64,000 nucleotides of DNA from Plantago major (taxonomy: Eukaryota; Streptophyta; Magnoliopsida; Lamiales; Plantaginaceae). The translations under genes were made by a program, and so were the position numbers. The stretch is taken from assembly GCA_026545765.1 (NCBI GenBank), contig JAIFAC010000216.1, positions 79,203-143,202 of the forward strand, written 5' to 3'. Below are positions 43,970 through 54,800 of this stretch, piece by piece; within the stretch, counting starts at the first letter, position 1, and every line of letters begins with the position of its first letter. The notes under the pieces are model-generated. The model was not told where the DNA came from. It did not search any database and saw only the letters and a list, made by a program, of their open reading frames with translations.

Positions 43970-44587
43970 GAATCAAGTCACAGGCAATGAAGAAGGCATA
44001 AAACTCTCACAAGATTCAATCTTGATGATGATGAGAATCGATGAAGATGAAGCTCCTCTTCACGGAAAAAGGAAAATTGAAAGCTAAGCGGGCCCATAGG
44101 CGCAAAGCCACTAGCGACTAAAACACCCTCTGGAAATACCAAGTCTATCCGGTGGTGGTTCTTCAAACAACAACCCCAGAATTCAAGGCAGAAAAGGACT
44201 AAATTTGAGCAGAGACAAAGTCAACTTCCACTCAGGCCAGAAGAAGCCAAAATTGAGTATGTGAAGCATGACAATAATTCCTCTGTCTATAGGTGCATCA
44301 ATCAGAAGAATGGCTATTGGATTCTGGAACTTAAGCATCTACTAGTAAATTCAAGATTTCCAGAACCAATCCATAAACAACTTATGGCATGGAGAAAAGA
44401 CAAGCCAACCTTGATCAACACCAATCACATTAAAGCATGGTTGGATTTTGAAGTTGTCAAGAGAATTGAAGCCATGAAGAAGGACCTCTCTGATGAATGT
44501 CCATATGGAAAGCCAGATGATGTGCACATAATTTTGAATATTACTGGAACAGGCACAAGAGCAAGACTTCATTGTGGAACCCTATGA

Positions 44588-45178
44588 ATCGTTCTATCTA
44601 ACTGAAGATCAATACAAGGGTGACATCAGATATCTGAAGATTATCTACGAATATTTCAAACTTTCAGATATCAGAATAGAGCATGCCTGGAAATGAGGAA
44701 AGTATCTGTGGGTCAAGCATTTTGTCAAGAAAAATCCTACCAAAACCTACAAAGTGCGTGGATTTGCGGAGACAGAGATGCTCGTCAGAACTCTTATCTA
44801 TGATTATTCTGATGACATCAAAAGGTTTGGAGATAGGAAATTTGCAGACTGATCGATAGAACTATTGTTGAAGACTTGAAGAGTTGAAGAGTTGAAGACT
44901 AGTTCTTTAGGATGTTTACTTGGAGCTTGGTTACTCCTGTTGTCCTAATTTACTATGTAATTTCTGTATTTTCTTTGGTAGCTTAAGCTTTTATGTACTA
45001 AAGTTATTTGTAAACCTTCATTGTAACTTGTCGACAAAGATCACCTTGTGATTTGGTTGATGTTTACTACGCATAATTGAATGAATTGAAAAATCATAAG
45101 AAATGATTAAGTGGTGGATTGTTTCCTCATCAGTTGTAATAGGTCGGATAGTCATCGTTGGTGATCAAAAGGAAATTT
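44588..45178 (+). other. 3' end of the copia internal region with polypurine tract
   Basis: Traces of coding sequence fade after 44850. The stretch ends in the purine-rich AAAAGGAAATT at 45167-45178, next to the LTR, as expected of a polypurine tract. Short-period repeats (GAAGAGTTGAAGA) occur near 44877. Confidence 0.55.
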
Positions 45179-46885
45179 GTTAGGAAATTTGATTGGAATT
45201 TCTGTTAGATATTTTGTCAAGAATATATGTTTAGTTTTGATCAGCAACATGATGACCTATCTTAGTCTCAGAAAGGTGATTAGTACTCTTGGTTCACTTG
45301 AACATTGTAAAAGAGGAAACCCACTAAGTATGATAGTTTAGTTAATCTTGTATAGAATGTTAGGTCTCAAAATGTAATTTTTATTTTATGAAGAGAAGAC
45401 CAAGAAGAAGAAGACATCCAAGCAGAAGAAGATCAACAACATTGAAGATTCGAAGAACTGCACAAGATTACTGAAATCGTTTTCCAGATACCTTGACCAG
45501 ATTTCTTGAAGACACAAATGATTGATAAACAGATCAAGTCACAAGAGATATCTAAGAAGTCAAGAGTTCCATCTGAAAAACAAGGAGAGTGTCCACATAT
45601 ATCTACACTCAGATACCTTGAGCCTTAACCACATTTCTGAAAAAGAAATATATATTGCAAACAAAGTTGTTTCAATTTAAGTGGTATCTGAAGATTGAAG
45701 ATAAGGACGTGCAAAGAATCAGAGAAATCTGATCAAGATAGTCTCTGATACAATGCATAGTTCCGTTGGCACTACAAGACAAAAAGTATAGTACAATGCA
45801 TTTAATGCACGGATAGAGATGTACGAACAAAAACGGTAACCAAGAAGAAGACAAACACCTCTGATTACTATACGGATATCAATAGTTTGAATTTGAGCCT
45901 AACGGATACTATTCAACGGCATTCAAATTCATCTATAAATATCAACACTTAGACTGCTTGAGAACACACATAACACCTTAGACACAGAACGTACTGAACC
46001 TTACACTCTGGTATACTCTCTCAAGCAAACTACTTATCTTCAAGCTTTCTGTTTGCGACCAAAGCCTCAGATTCTAAGTAGCACTGAAGTTCTAAGTGTC
46101 CTGATCCTAAACAAGCAAAGCTATCTGTGAAAGAGTTGAATCGAAGATCAAGTATAAAGATTCATTCTCTTGAAATTATCATAAGACTTAGGTCGATAAA
46201 GCGAACAAGATACCATACATTGAAAAGTGTATTAAGTATACTTGATTCACAGAGCTATCTGAATAACTGAATAAGTTATTAAAGAAGTTCATCTGACAAC
46301 TCAAACCTAAACCAACACCATCACTGGCGTGGAGTACAGGAAGTACTTAGTTTGGAAAATGGGGAATAACTCCAAGGTTAGCAATTATAGGAAGTACTTG
46401 ATTAGGAAACTAAGGAATAACTCGAGGTTATTGAGTATAGGAAGTACTTAGCTTGGGAAGCTAGGGAATAACTCAAAGGTTTACGTGCAGAAGTACTTGG
46501 TTTGAAAGCGGGGAACAACTCAGGGGGAACATTTGGTTGGGAACCATTTGTTTAAAGGATTTTTTAGAATAGGATTATTGTAAGGTGACCTCAATCATCT
46601 ATTCTAGTGAATTCTAGGTCTTTGGAAGACCGAAGTGGATTAGTTGGAGGATTCATACCTCCGGATACCACTATACTTCATGTTATTTATTTACTTACTT
46701 TTCGATAACACACACACACTTTAAGCATTTACGCACTTATCTATCTTAAGTCTTCCGCGCTCTGAATCTAAGTATCAGATATCTTCACAGATATCTGAGA
46801 AATTGTGTTTATCGACAAAAGTTTTAAAAGACTATTCACCCCCCGCCCCCTCTAGTCTTTTACTTTGCCATTATCTGGACCAACA
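45179..46885 (+). repeat. 3' LTR of the copia element
   Basis: It begins TGTTAGGAAATTTG and ends TTATCTGGACCAACA, 1707 bases. The TATA box is at 45934-45940. Four 50-bp tandem units lie at 46335-46545. It matches the 5' LTR. Confidence 0.92.
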
Positions 46886-47951
46886 AGTAAGGAGCATGCA
46901 AGCCATCAGAAAGGCTCATGTATCCATTGAGACTAAAGGACAATGAACAGTACTATGCATTAAATGCATTGGCAGAAATGCTACAAAAAGCAAGTCCTCT
47001 TTGAAAAATGAGATAGTGACTTCTGAGTACATAGTTCAAGATATAAACGGATATAATTTGATAGAGAGCACAACGGATATAATTCAAATGCCTCTCAAAT
47101 TTATCTATATATATCACAAACTTAGATCTTTGAAATTACAACTTACAACACTTTAGAACGCTACAGCTTACATACTTACCATCAAGCAAAGTATTCTCTC
47201 AAGCACTCTACTACCCTTTCTGAAAGCTTTATGTTGCTTGAAGAATCACTAGTAGTTCTAAGTTGTCCTGAACCTTAACAAGAGATTGTTATTCGTGAAA
47301 GAGTTGAACTGTCAGATACCCTTTCTGAAGCTCATTCTCCAGAACGGACATCAATTACTTGGGTCAGAAAAGAGCAGACTGCCATCCACTGAACAAGTGT
47401 ATTAAGTAGTCTTGTTCTACCAAGCTCTCTGAAAAAATAACTGAAAAGTTATACGAGAAGCCTCTCTGAAAAAACCTTATAACCAACACCAACAAGGCGT
47501 GGAGTAGAGGAAGTACTTGATTTGGGAAATTAGGGAATAACTCCAAGGTTATCTGAGTAGAGGAAGTACTTAGCTCTAGGAGCTGGGGAATAACTCAGGG
47601 GGAACATTTGGTTGGGAACCATTTGTTTAAGAATCTTAGAATAGGATTATTGTAAGGTGAACTCAATTATCTGTTCTAGTGAATTCTAGGTCTCGAAAGA
47701 AAGAAGTGGATTAGTTGGAGGATTCGCCACCTCCGAGACCACTATACTTGCTGTGTCATTTATCTTTCTGTATTTACATTTAAATAAAGCACACACATAC
47801 TTATTGTTTACGCACTTATCTATCTTAAAGTCTTCCGCTCTGAATTTAAGTATCGAAACCCCAGTTTACGAGAAAGTGTTTATCGACAAAAGTTTTAAAG
47901 ACTATTCACCCCTCCCCAGGTCTTTTACTTTGCGTTATCTAGACCAACAAT
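46886..47951 (+). repeat. Partial LTR of a related copia element
   Basis: It is similar to the inner and 3' parts of the flanking LTR: CTATGCATTAAATGCATT, TTATCTATATATATCAC, the GTGGAGTAGAGGAAGTACTT repeats and the terminal TTATCTAGACCAACA. It lacks the LTR 5' third and its sequence is clearly diverged. It abuts the intact LTR end with no spacer. Confidence 0.75.
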
Positions 47952-47981
47952 GTAGTAGTTAGTTTAGCTTATATTACGTAG

Positions 47982-48360
47982 TGTGTTAACTTTGAGATGT
48001 TGATTGATATATTGATTGTGAATTTGGATTTTTAGTATAATGTTAGAATGTTTGGAAGTATGTAGGGTTGTTAATTTGATATTTTCGTGTATGTAGTAGG
48101 ATTAGAAGGATTTAGTTGAGTGTTTTGAAACCCTTACTTGTTGACAAATTTGGGAATTTTGTTAAATTCTAATTAGATCAATTATATGTTTATGGGAGCT
48201 ATAGTATACTAGCTAGTTAACTTTATACAATTGATATATTGATTGTGAATTTGTATTGTTAATTGTTATAATGTTAGGATGTTTGTAAGTACGTAGTAAT
48301 TTTGATTCGATAAATTCGTATATATACACTAGATTATGAAGATTTAATTAAGTGTTTTGA
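47982..48360. repeat. Direct duplication in the CACTA 5' region
   Basis: The stretch with GATATATTGATTGTGAATTTG, ATAATGTTAGAATGTTTG and TTAGTTGAGTGTTTTGA at 47982-48128 recurs at about 48213-48360 with moderate divergence. It lies in AT-rich, non-coding DNA upstream of the transposase. Confidence 0.75.
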
Positions 48361-48439
48361 CTATTTGGTGATTATATTAACGTAAAATGCATGTTATAAA
48401 TCTAATAATTGTAGGCGTGTCGGGCTAAATCATATAATT

Positions 48440-51400
48440 ATGAATCGATCATTCATGGATGTACCGTCGCATAGTTAATGGCGAATTGATCTAGTTTTGT
48501 GGAAGGGTTGAATCCTTCATCACTTTTAGCTTACACAAAGTACTTATGCGAGTGGGGGAAGATGAAGTGCCCTTGCAATGCGAACAAATGTAGGAATAAA
48601 CAATTTTGCCTCTGAAGCGGTAGTGGAGCACTTGAAAGCGTAAGGGTTCGTGTCTCGGTATGAGTATGGTGTTATCATGGTGAGACACGAGCACCGTTCA
48701 TGAATATGAGCATCTCTCAATGCGTAAAGGAAGGAGAAAATGTGATCGGAAGTACTCAAAATCGTCTACATCGATGCTAATTGTGATCATGAGCGGATGG
48801 AGCAAATGGTGTATGATGTTGCGGGTCGATTTCATGGACACCGGGGAGCCGAGGCAGGGGATGTGGAGGAGCCTCCGAATCCTGCGGATCGGTGTTCTTT
48901 GACTTCTTTGGAATCGACAAAAGCCGATTTATTCGGGGTGTAGGCTCAGCGAGTTGTCTTTGTTGGCTTGGCTAATGAGTTGTAAGGCTAATGGCCAGCA
49001 ATCTGAAGCGAGCTTCAATAAATGGGTACAAGTAATGTCGGATCTTTGTCCTGAAGAAAATCTAGTTTCTACCAACTTTTACCAGGCGAAGAAAAAGATG
49101 CGGGCGATGGGGTTGCCCATGGAAACCATAGATTGTTGTGAGGATATGTGCATGATCTATTGGGGGGAGGATAAAGATCTACTGAAGTGCAAGTTTTGTG
49201 GTAAGGACCGGTACAAGCGTTACAAGGAGGGGGCTGCAAAGAAACTTCAAAAGAAAAATCTACCACATAAGAAAATGTGGTATTTCCCTCTAGCACCTCG
49301 TTTGAAGAGGTTGTACGGTTCAAGTGCTTGTGCCGATAAATTGCGGTGGCACAAGGAGAGAGAAATCCTATTGAGGTAGAATGGAGCATCCATCGGACTC
49401 ACTGCATGGAAACGATTCGATAAGACCTACGGGAGTTTGCGGCCGAACTAGAAATGTACGCTTTGGGCTTTGTACGGATGGTTTTAACCCGTTTGGAAAT
49501 GACCGTAAGTACTCTTGTTGGCCAGTCATACTGACACCGTACAACCATTCATGTTCTTGATTGTGTTGGTGCCCGGGCCAGATGATCCGCCATAGAAGCT
49601 GGATGTGTTCTTGCAGCCCCTAATCAAGGAGCTGATTGAGTTGTGGAAAAATGGTATCCCGGCATATGATGTGTCAACGAAGAAGAAATTTACATTGAGA
49701 ACACATTCTTGTGGACCGTGGTGATTTTCCTGCGTACTCCATGCTATGGAAGGAAAACGCGGACTTTAATGCATGTCCACATTGTATGGAAGACAACGAT
49801 GCATTTAGGCGAAGGAGGCGGAAAGGAATGTTGGTTTGGTATCATCGTAGATTTCTACCAAAGGACCATACGTTACGGAAGAACAAGACTCAATTCTTGA
49901 AAAATAAAGTAGTGAAGAAAGGCGAGACAACTTCTTTGGTGCGAAATACTTGCGGAGATAGATGGTGGTTCTTATGAAAGTGGTGAAGTTGGGTGAGAAG
50001 CATAACGAAAATTATCAAAATTGTGGATGGAAGAAGAGAAGCATCTTACGGGACTTGCCTTATTGGAGCATTCTTCTTATCGTCACAACTTGGATTTCAT
50101 GCACATTGAGAAAAGCGTGTTGAGAACTTATTCAACACGATTTGCAACATTCCGGAAAAACAAAGGACACCCCTAAATCTAGAGCCGAGTTGGATACATT
50201 GTGTAAAAGGCCCCAGTTGACAAAGCAGAATGATAAGGAGCAGTGGCCCAAGGCATGCTAAACAATTGACACTGAATCTAGGAACAAACTATTTGATTGA
50301 GTGAGGGGATTGAAGTTCCCCGACAATTACGCCTCGAAGTTGGGGCGGTGTGTGGATGTGAAGAGGACAAAGATGTACGGGATGAAGAGCCACGATTGTC
50401 ATGTGTTCATGGAGAGGCTTCTCCCTGTTGCATTTCAAGAAATGCTACCTAAACCTGTATGGATTGCGATCCCAGTGACTTATTTTTCAAGAATTTATGC
50501 TCAAGGGTGCTTGACGATGAAGTGTTAGCAAATCTTGAAGCAACATACCATTGATTCTATGCAAGCTCGAGCGTATCTTTCCTCCGAGCTTCTTTGATTC
50601 TATGGAGCACTTGCCGGTTCACCTCCCACATGAAGCGAGGCTTGCTGGACCGGTTGAGTATCGATGGATGTATCCATTCGAGAGGTGTGTAATCAAGGTA
50701 ATCATTTACTTATAAAGTCTGAATTTTCCCAAGTTACATTGTGTTACATCAACATATATGCATTACAGGTACTTAGGGAAATTGAAGAGGTATGTCAGCA
50801 ACAAAGGCAAGCTTTGAGGATCGATGGCCAATGCCTACGTCTTGAGAGGAAGGCTAACCTTCTTCTCCTATTACTTTGGGGACCATGTCCCGACGAAGAC
50901 ATCTAGGCCGTCCAGAAACGCAGACACATTTGAAGTTCAAGAGGATGATGACGTTTCCATTTCAATTTTTAGGGTCTCGGGGAGACCTATTGGAGAAGAA
51001 AAGACATAATGGCTAACGGATAAGGAGCTGAAGGCAGCCACATATTATGTCCTCTCGAATTGTGCTGAAGTTGACAAATTTATGGAGATTTATGCTTGGT
51101 GAGTAACTTTCTTGCGCTAACACATGAATTTTAACTTCTAACTACTATATATATCTAATCATGTAATCGTGTCCACAACCTTTTCAGACAGAAGAATCCA
51201 ACAATGGCATATGACATAATTGAAGAACTGCTTCAAGAGAAGTTGGAAACAGAATTTGCAGATTGGTTCAAAGATGCGTCTGAAATCCATCAACAAAGTC
51301 ACATGTCCTTACTTAGAATCTCTAGCGAGGACCAAGCGAAAGGTCTCCACATTCTCATCATTACATAGTAAATGGCCTTAGGTTTGAACAATTGAGTCTA

Positions 51401-51912
51401 ACACACATGGCCACAAGCAATTCTGGGTGTGTGTTAGGGGCAAGATCAAGATCTGTTGATGATTTGTATGATTTCTCACGGGAACACAGGGCGAATTGTT
51501 AGACTTGAATATCCGGGGTTCCCTTTGAAAAGAACCTTTCTGTTTGATGTTAACTGGTATGATCCTACTCCAAGTGGTACGAAGAAACACGAGCTCTATC
51601 AGATGGTAGAAAATTAACCATAGGAAGAGGTATCGTACTAAGTATGAACCGTTTATCTTGGCGACTCAAGCATGCCAGGTGGTGTTTATTGAATATCCAA
51701 GCCTCAAACGCGATAAAAGTGATTTGGTTGGCTGCGATGCATATCTGAGCCCGCTCGAGTAGAGTACATTGATAAGGATGACTCAATTAACAACTCGTAT
51801 CAAGAAGAGGTCGTCGATGAAACAGCGAGAAAGCCTGTACAAGCTGATGATGAGTTCATAGACCTACATGAAGACCAATTTATAGACTTCACAATAGCCG
51901 AGGAGAACGAGG
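48440..51912 (+). pseudogene. CACTA transposase TNPD (Transposase_21 family), interrupted
   Basis: It starts MNRSFMDVP, then PCNANKCRN-type Cys blocks in a disturbed region. Better parts are SLLAWLMSCKANGQQSEASF, YQAKKKMRAMGLPMETIDCC, CKFCGKDRYKRYKEG and MWYFPLAPRLKRLYGS at 48950-49376, the core of the family. At 49711-49977 follow RGDFPAYSMLWKENADFNAC and CPHCMEDNDAFRRRR. From 50590 to 50910 come the DUF4218-like blocks FFDSMEHLPVHLPHEA and RWMYPFERC, and EYIDKDDSINNSYQEE ends the protein near 51912 before a GTATGT donor. Many stops and frame changes interrupt it (near 48500, 48600, 49380, 49570, 49975, 50280 and beyond). The copy cannot encode an active enzyme. Confidence 0.82.
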
Positions 51913-52099
51913 GTATGTGTGTATTGTATGCTTAGTTGTTATGTGTATATATGCTTAGTTGTTGATTATTATTACTTTTTGTGCGTTAATATATGTCAAA
52001 TGTATATGTTTTACATGCATATTCATGTATTCTTTACTAACACATTTTTTCCTGCAATTTCTTAATTGCTCTTGCGAATCTTGGCGAAAGGAAGTCGAC

Positions 52100-53975
52100 A
52101 TACCTTCCTCCCGGGTGTAGGGGTGCTAGTCCAGCGAGTTCTAGTAGTACACCAGCGAGTCATGGTACTAGTCCTCTCGTTGGATACAATGATGGTGGGA
52201 AGCTTGACAGATCTCGGTACCGAGACTCCACGGCCTACAGCCTGAGCTCTGGTGACTACCCCTCGGCGGGTGTCCCTACAGCGTTGTGAACGGTGCTACA
52301 TTCTAGGGGAAGCCGGTGTTGTTCCCCAACGGCAGGAACAAGTAAGTATTATGCATTCGTAGAACATACACTTAAGATAAATATATGTTACATGATTTTA
52401 CTAATGAATATTCGTTTCTTGTTTGTCTTATTGATAACAGGTTTTGGCCACCGAATGCCTCGGACAAACTAGGCATCTTCCTTGGATTCCCTTCGTATAC
52501 CAATTCGGGGTGTGCGTAAAGAATGTTTTAAAGGAAAAAAAGCTTTAAATTATTGTTAAGAGTCCACTAAAATCTTGAGGAGGATCCGGGGAGGCGAGAA
52601 GTGGTCAAGCGTCGGACGGATGAAGCACTTTTATTTCGACGATTGCGGGTAATCTTAAATGTTACAATGAATGCTTTATTTGTTCTTTTAATCATTGTGT
52701 TAATGTGTGGTATGTTAGCCACTATATACATGAGTGTATATTGTATTTGAACTTGGTTGGTATATTCACCATTGTTTTTTTTTAGTTTTAGGACAATTTG
52801 AGTGGTATGTTACCACTAAACTTGTGATCATTAGTCACCATTTATTAACTTGTTGTGTGTCATTTGGTGGTATTATGTTAAACTTGGGTAATATGTTAGT
52901 CACCATTTTTAGTCAATTTTAGGACAATTTGGTGGTATGTTACCACTAAACATTTGATCTATTAGTCACCATTCATGAACTTGTTGTGTCATTTGAGTGG
53001 TATGTTAGTACTTGAACTTGGGTGATATGTTAGTCACCATTGTGTTAGTCAATTTTAGGACAATTTGGTGGTATGTTACCACTAAGCTTGTTTTGATCTA
53101 TTAGTCACCATTCATGAACTTGTGTAATTTTACTTTGAATGGAATTGTTGTAGAAGGACTACTACATTCCCAATGCAGTGTCCCAGTTGTACTCCGTTTT
53201 CGAGACTTTGGGTGGACATCTCTGGGAAAATGGTTTACAAAATGAAGGAGACAACCAACTTGGGTGGGGATGATGAGTGGGCACTTTGGGAGGCGTCTTT
53301 GGAATGATCCCGTCCGATCAAAGCGTCTGAACGAGACAAAACCATTTATGCGAGCGAGATGGAGCGATCCTTTGCCGGACATCACTATGGGTGCATTGTT
53401 ACAGATCACGGGATGGAGGTTAGTAAATATGTTGTTTATGACTTGGAATATGATACATAACAGTCTGTTTTCTTTCATAATTTCAATCAACTAACTACTT
53501 TTTTGCACATATGTTTTTTAGGCCAATAGAGGACAGCCGAAGAGTGCTCTGTACCACTTCAAGAAGGCTAAGCTGAAGAATGGCATCTGGGTAGCGTGAG
53601 GGCGGCGTATTGCGATGCGTTCTTTCTTAAGGTTAACATTTGTATTTGAGTATTTTAAAGTGATTCCTAAAATTGCATCTCATTTCGTGCAACCAACAAT
53701 TGCAGTGAGGTCGAGAGGAGGATGGACAAGAGGATGATCGGCGGTCATGAGCATCAATTGAAGAAACAAGACCAGATCTTCTTGAGTCAACCCGATGGAC
53801 AACAAGGGTCGAATGTATGGATTGGGAAGTTTGGGCCTTCCATGAGCTCTGGTAGCTTCTTAGTGTCGAGGATCGGGATCTCGATCAATCTCTCTACCGG
53901 AGCATGTTCAGCGGATGATGACTCCTCTCCACCGAGAAATAAGCTGCGACAAAGGCGACTTACGACAAGTGCTTG
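52100..53975 (+). pseudogene. CACTA second gene (Ptta/En/Spm plant transposase-like), interrupted
   Basis: A Ser/Thr/Gly-rich start (TPASHGTSPLVGY near 52150) is followed by GTAAGT donors and AG acceptors at about 52342/52440. The later exons hold MKETTNLGGDDEWALWE near 53240, NRGQPKSALYHFKKAKLKNG near 53525, and EVERRMDKRMIGGHEHQLKK to GQQGSNVWIGKFGPSM at 53706-53975. This resembles the plant transposase family that accompanies TNPD in CACTA elements. Stops and frame changes occur in most exons. Confidence 0.6.
52706..53122. repeat. Tandem 131-136-bp repeat with hairpin, in a CACTA intron
   Basis: TTTTAGGACAATTTG starts units at 52786, 52917 and 53053. Each unit holds GTGGTATGTTACCAC (52802, 52932, 53068), an inverted repeat with a 3-base loop, and ATTAGTCACCATT. 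About three copies are present, with a degenerate first unit. Confidence 0.85.
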
Positions 53976-54277
53976 AGAGCGAGCTCGTATGGCTCGTGGA
54001 TGGGCCTTTGACCGGATGTTGACACTTCTTCGATCTCACCACCGCCTCCTCCTGATTATTCTTAGTTACATCTGACTTATTATGGATAATTTGACACTAT
54101 TTCACCTTCTTCTTGTTTCGGATAATTTATATTGTTTCAGATATATTAATGCAATTTAATTGTTTCGGGTATATTATATATGATTATATTATGTGAAAAA
54201 ACAAGTGAAATGTGAAACAGAAATATAAAAATAAAAATAAAAATTAAGCGATGGGGGTTTTAGGTTGCTTACGGCTC

Positions 54278-54545
54278 TGATGACCGGACCATTTGATGGC
54301 CCGACCATTTAGGCAGTTACTCATGGCGATTCTCGGGTGATCGTTGTTACTGTATCCACATGTTCTTTCCAGCGCACTTTGTCATCACTCGTGTGCGGCG
54401 GGAGACTTTCAGTTAGTCCTCATCCTGATTGCTCGGTCAAAGCCGTTACGATGGGCCAACATATCACCCGGAGAGTGCGTCTTTGGTCCCGAATGGCGGC
54501 AGGCTCGCCATTAGTGATCGTTACAAATGGTATCGACTTCTTGTT
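54278..54545 (+). repeat. LTR 5' fragment related to the Tat LTR at 26095
   Basis: TGATGACCGGACCATTTGATG and the following CATTTAGGC, ACTCATGG and ATGTTCTTTCC blocks align with the start of the LTR at 26095 over about 250 bases with much divergence. No internal region follows, so this is a truncated LTR. Confidence 0.5.
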
Positions 54546-54559
54546 GATCAATCTTGAAA

Positions 54560-54800
54560 ACTTTGAGTAACTCAATCAACGACAATCTCACGACTTGCTT
54601 TAGCTAATGCTCTATACTCTGCTCAGTAGTTGATAAACTCAATGTAGATTGCTTTTTGGATTTCTAGCTGATTAAGGAAGTGCCAAGTAAAATGCAGAAC
54701 CCTGTTACAATCTACTTGTATCGACATCTTGCCATTTGAGTCATAATATGCTTTGAGATCAGGCTGTGTGTCTCTTCTGTACAACAAACCTTAAGCTGCG
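54560..54800 (-). pseudogene. Ty1/copia RNase H fragment (fossil)
   Basis: On the minus strand the blocks RRDTQPDLKAYYDS and AEYRALAKASREIV are recognisable as the copia RNase H end. No LTR or other domain is attached. It is a scrap of an unrelated copia element. Confidence 0.6.

Larger units (their letters stand above)
39177..44587 (+). pseudogene. Envelope-like 3' reading region of the SIRE-type copia element (fossil)
   Basis: It begins MAPKNSSTKSRSSFD. It contains VNKRLIGDFNPDHWTSNHRM, IWGGAMVEEYLTAAIE and KAQIKGFLYAFPVEFHHS, a set characteristic of the extra 3' frame in SIRE-lineage elements. Later parts encode Gln/Ser-rich and strongly heptad coiled-coil sequence (TRTAQLRQLLEEEQQLHLQL near 42600). 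A GAA run and a C-terminal block (NGYWILELKHLLVNSRF) follow. The role of this frame is unproven in the family: it is called envelope-like from position and predicted fold. It is heavily broken here. Confidence 0.65.
30845..46885 (+). mobile_element. Ty1/copia element of SIRE/Maximus type with envelope-like region (fossil)
   Basis: LTRs of 1.7 kb (30845-32541, 45179-46885) enclose 12.6 kb. The order is gag, protease, integrase, reverse transcriptase and RNase H, then a 5-kb envelope-like region. Long LTRs, the tRNA-Met-type primer site and the extra 3' reading region place it in the SIRE lineage. It interrupts the Tat element on its left. No matching target duplication is seen at the right end (GGGTA left, AGTAA right). 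The two LTRs differ by many small changes, and the coding region has a few dozen breaks. Confidence 0.88.
47952..54277 (+). mobile_element. CACTA (En/Spm) DNA transposon, decayed, ends not seen
   Basis: The plus strand carries a TNPD-type transposase (48440-51912) followed by an Ptta/En/Spm-like second gene (52100-53975). This is the usual plant CACTA layout. Neither a CACTA tip on the left nor a TAGTG tip on the right was found. The left side is adjacent to copia LTR sequence. The right side ends in a GCGATGGGGGTTTTAG stretch that resembles CACTA subterminal repeats and is cut by an LTR piece at 54278. The boundaries given are therefore the neighbouring elements. Confidence 0.8.

Noticed and set aside
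43575-43978. Poly-Glu/Lys-type and antisense Phe/Ser-rich frames near the GAA run
   Set aside because: Low-complexity artefacts of the microsatellite and its surroundings.
48544-48759. Minus-strand frames opposite the CACTA transposase start
   Set aside because: Shadows of the degenerate TNPD N-terminus. No independent evidence.
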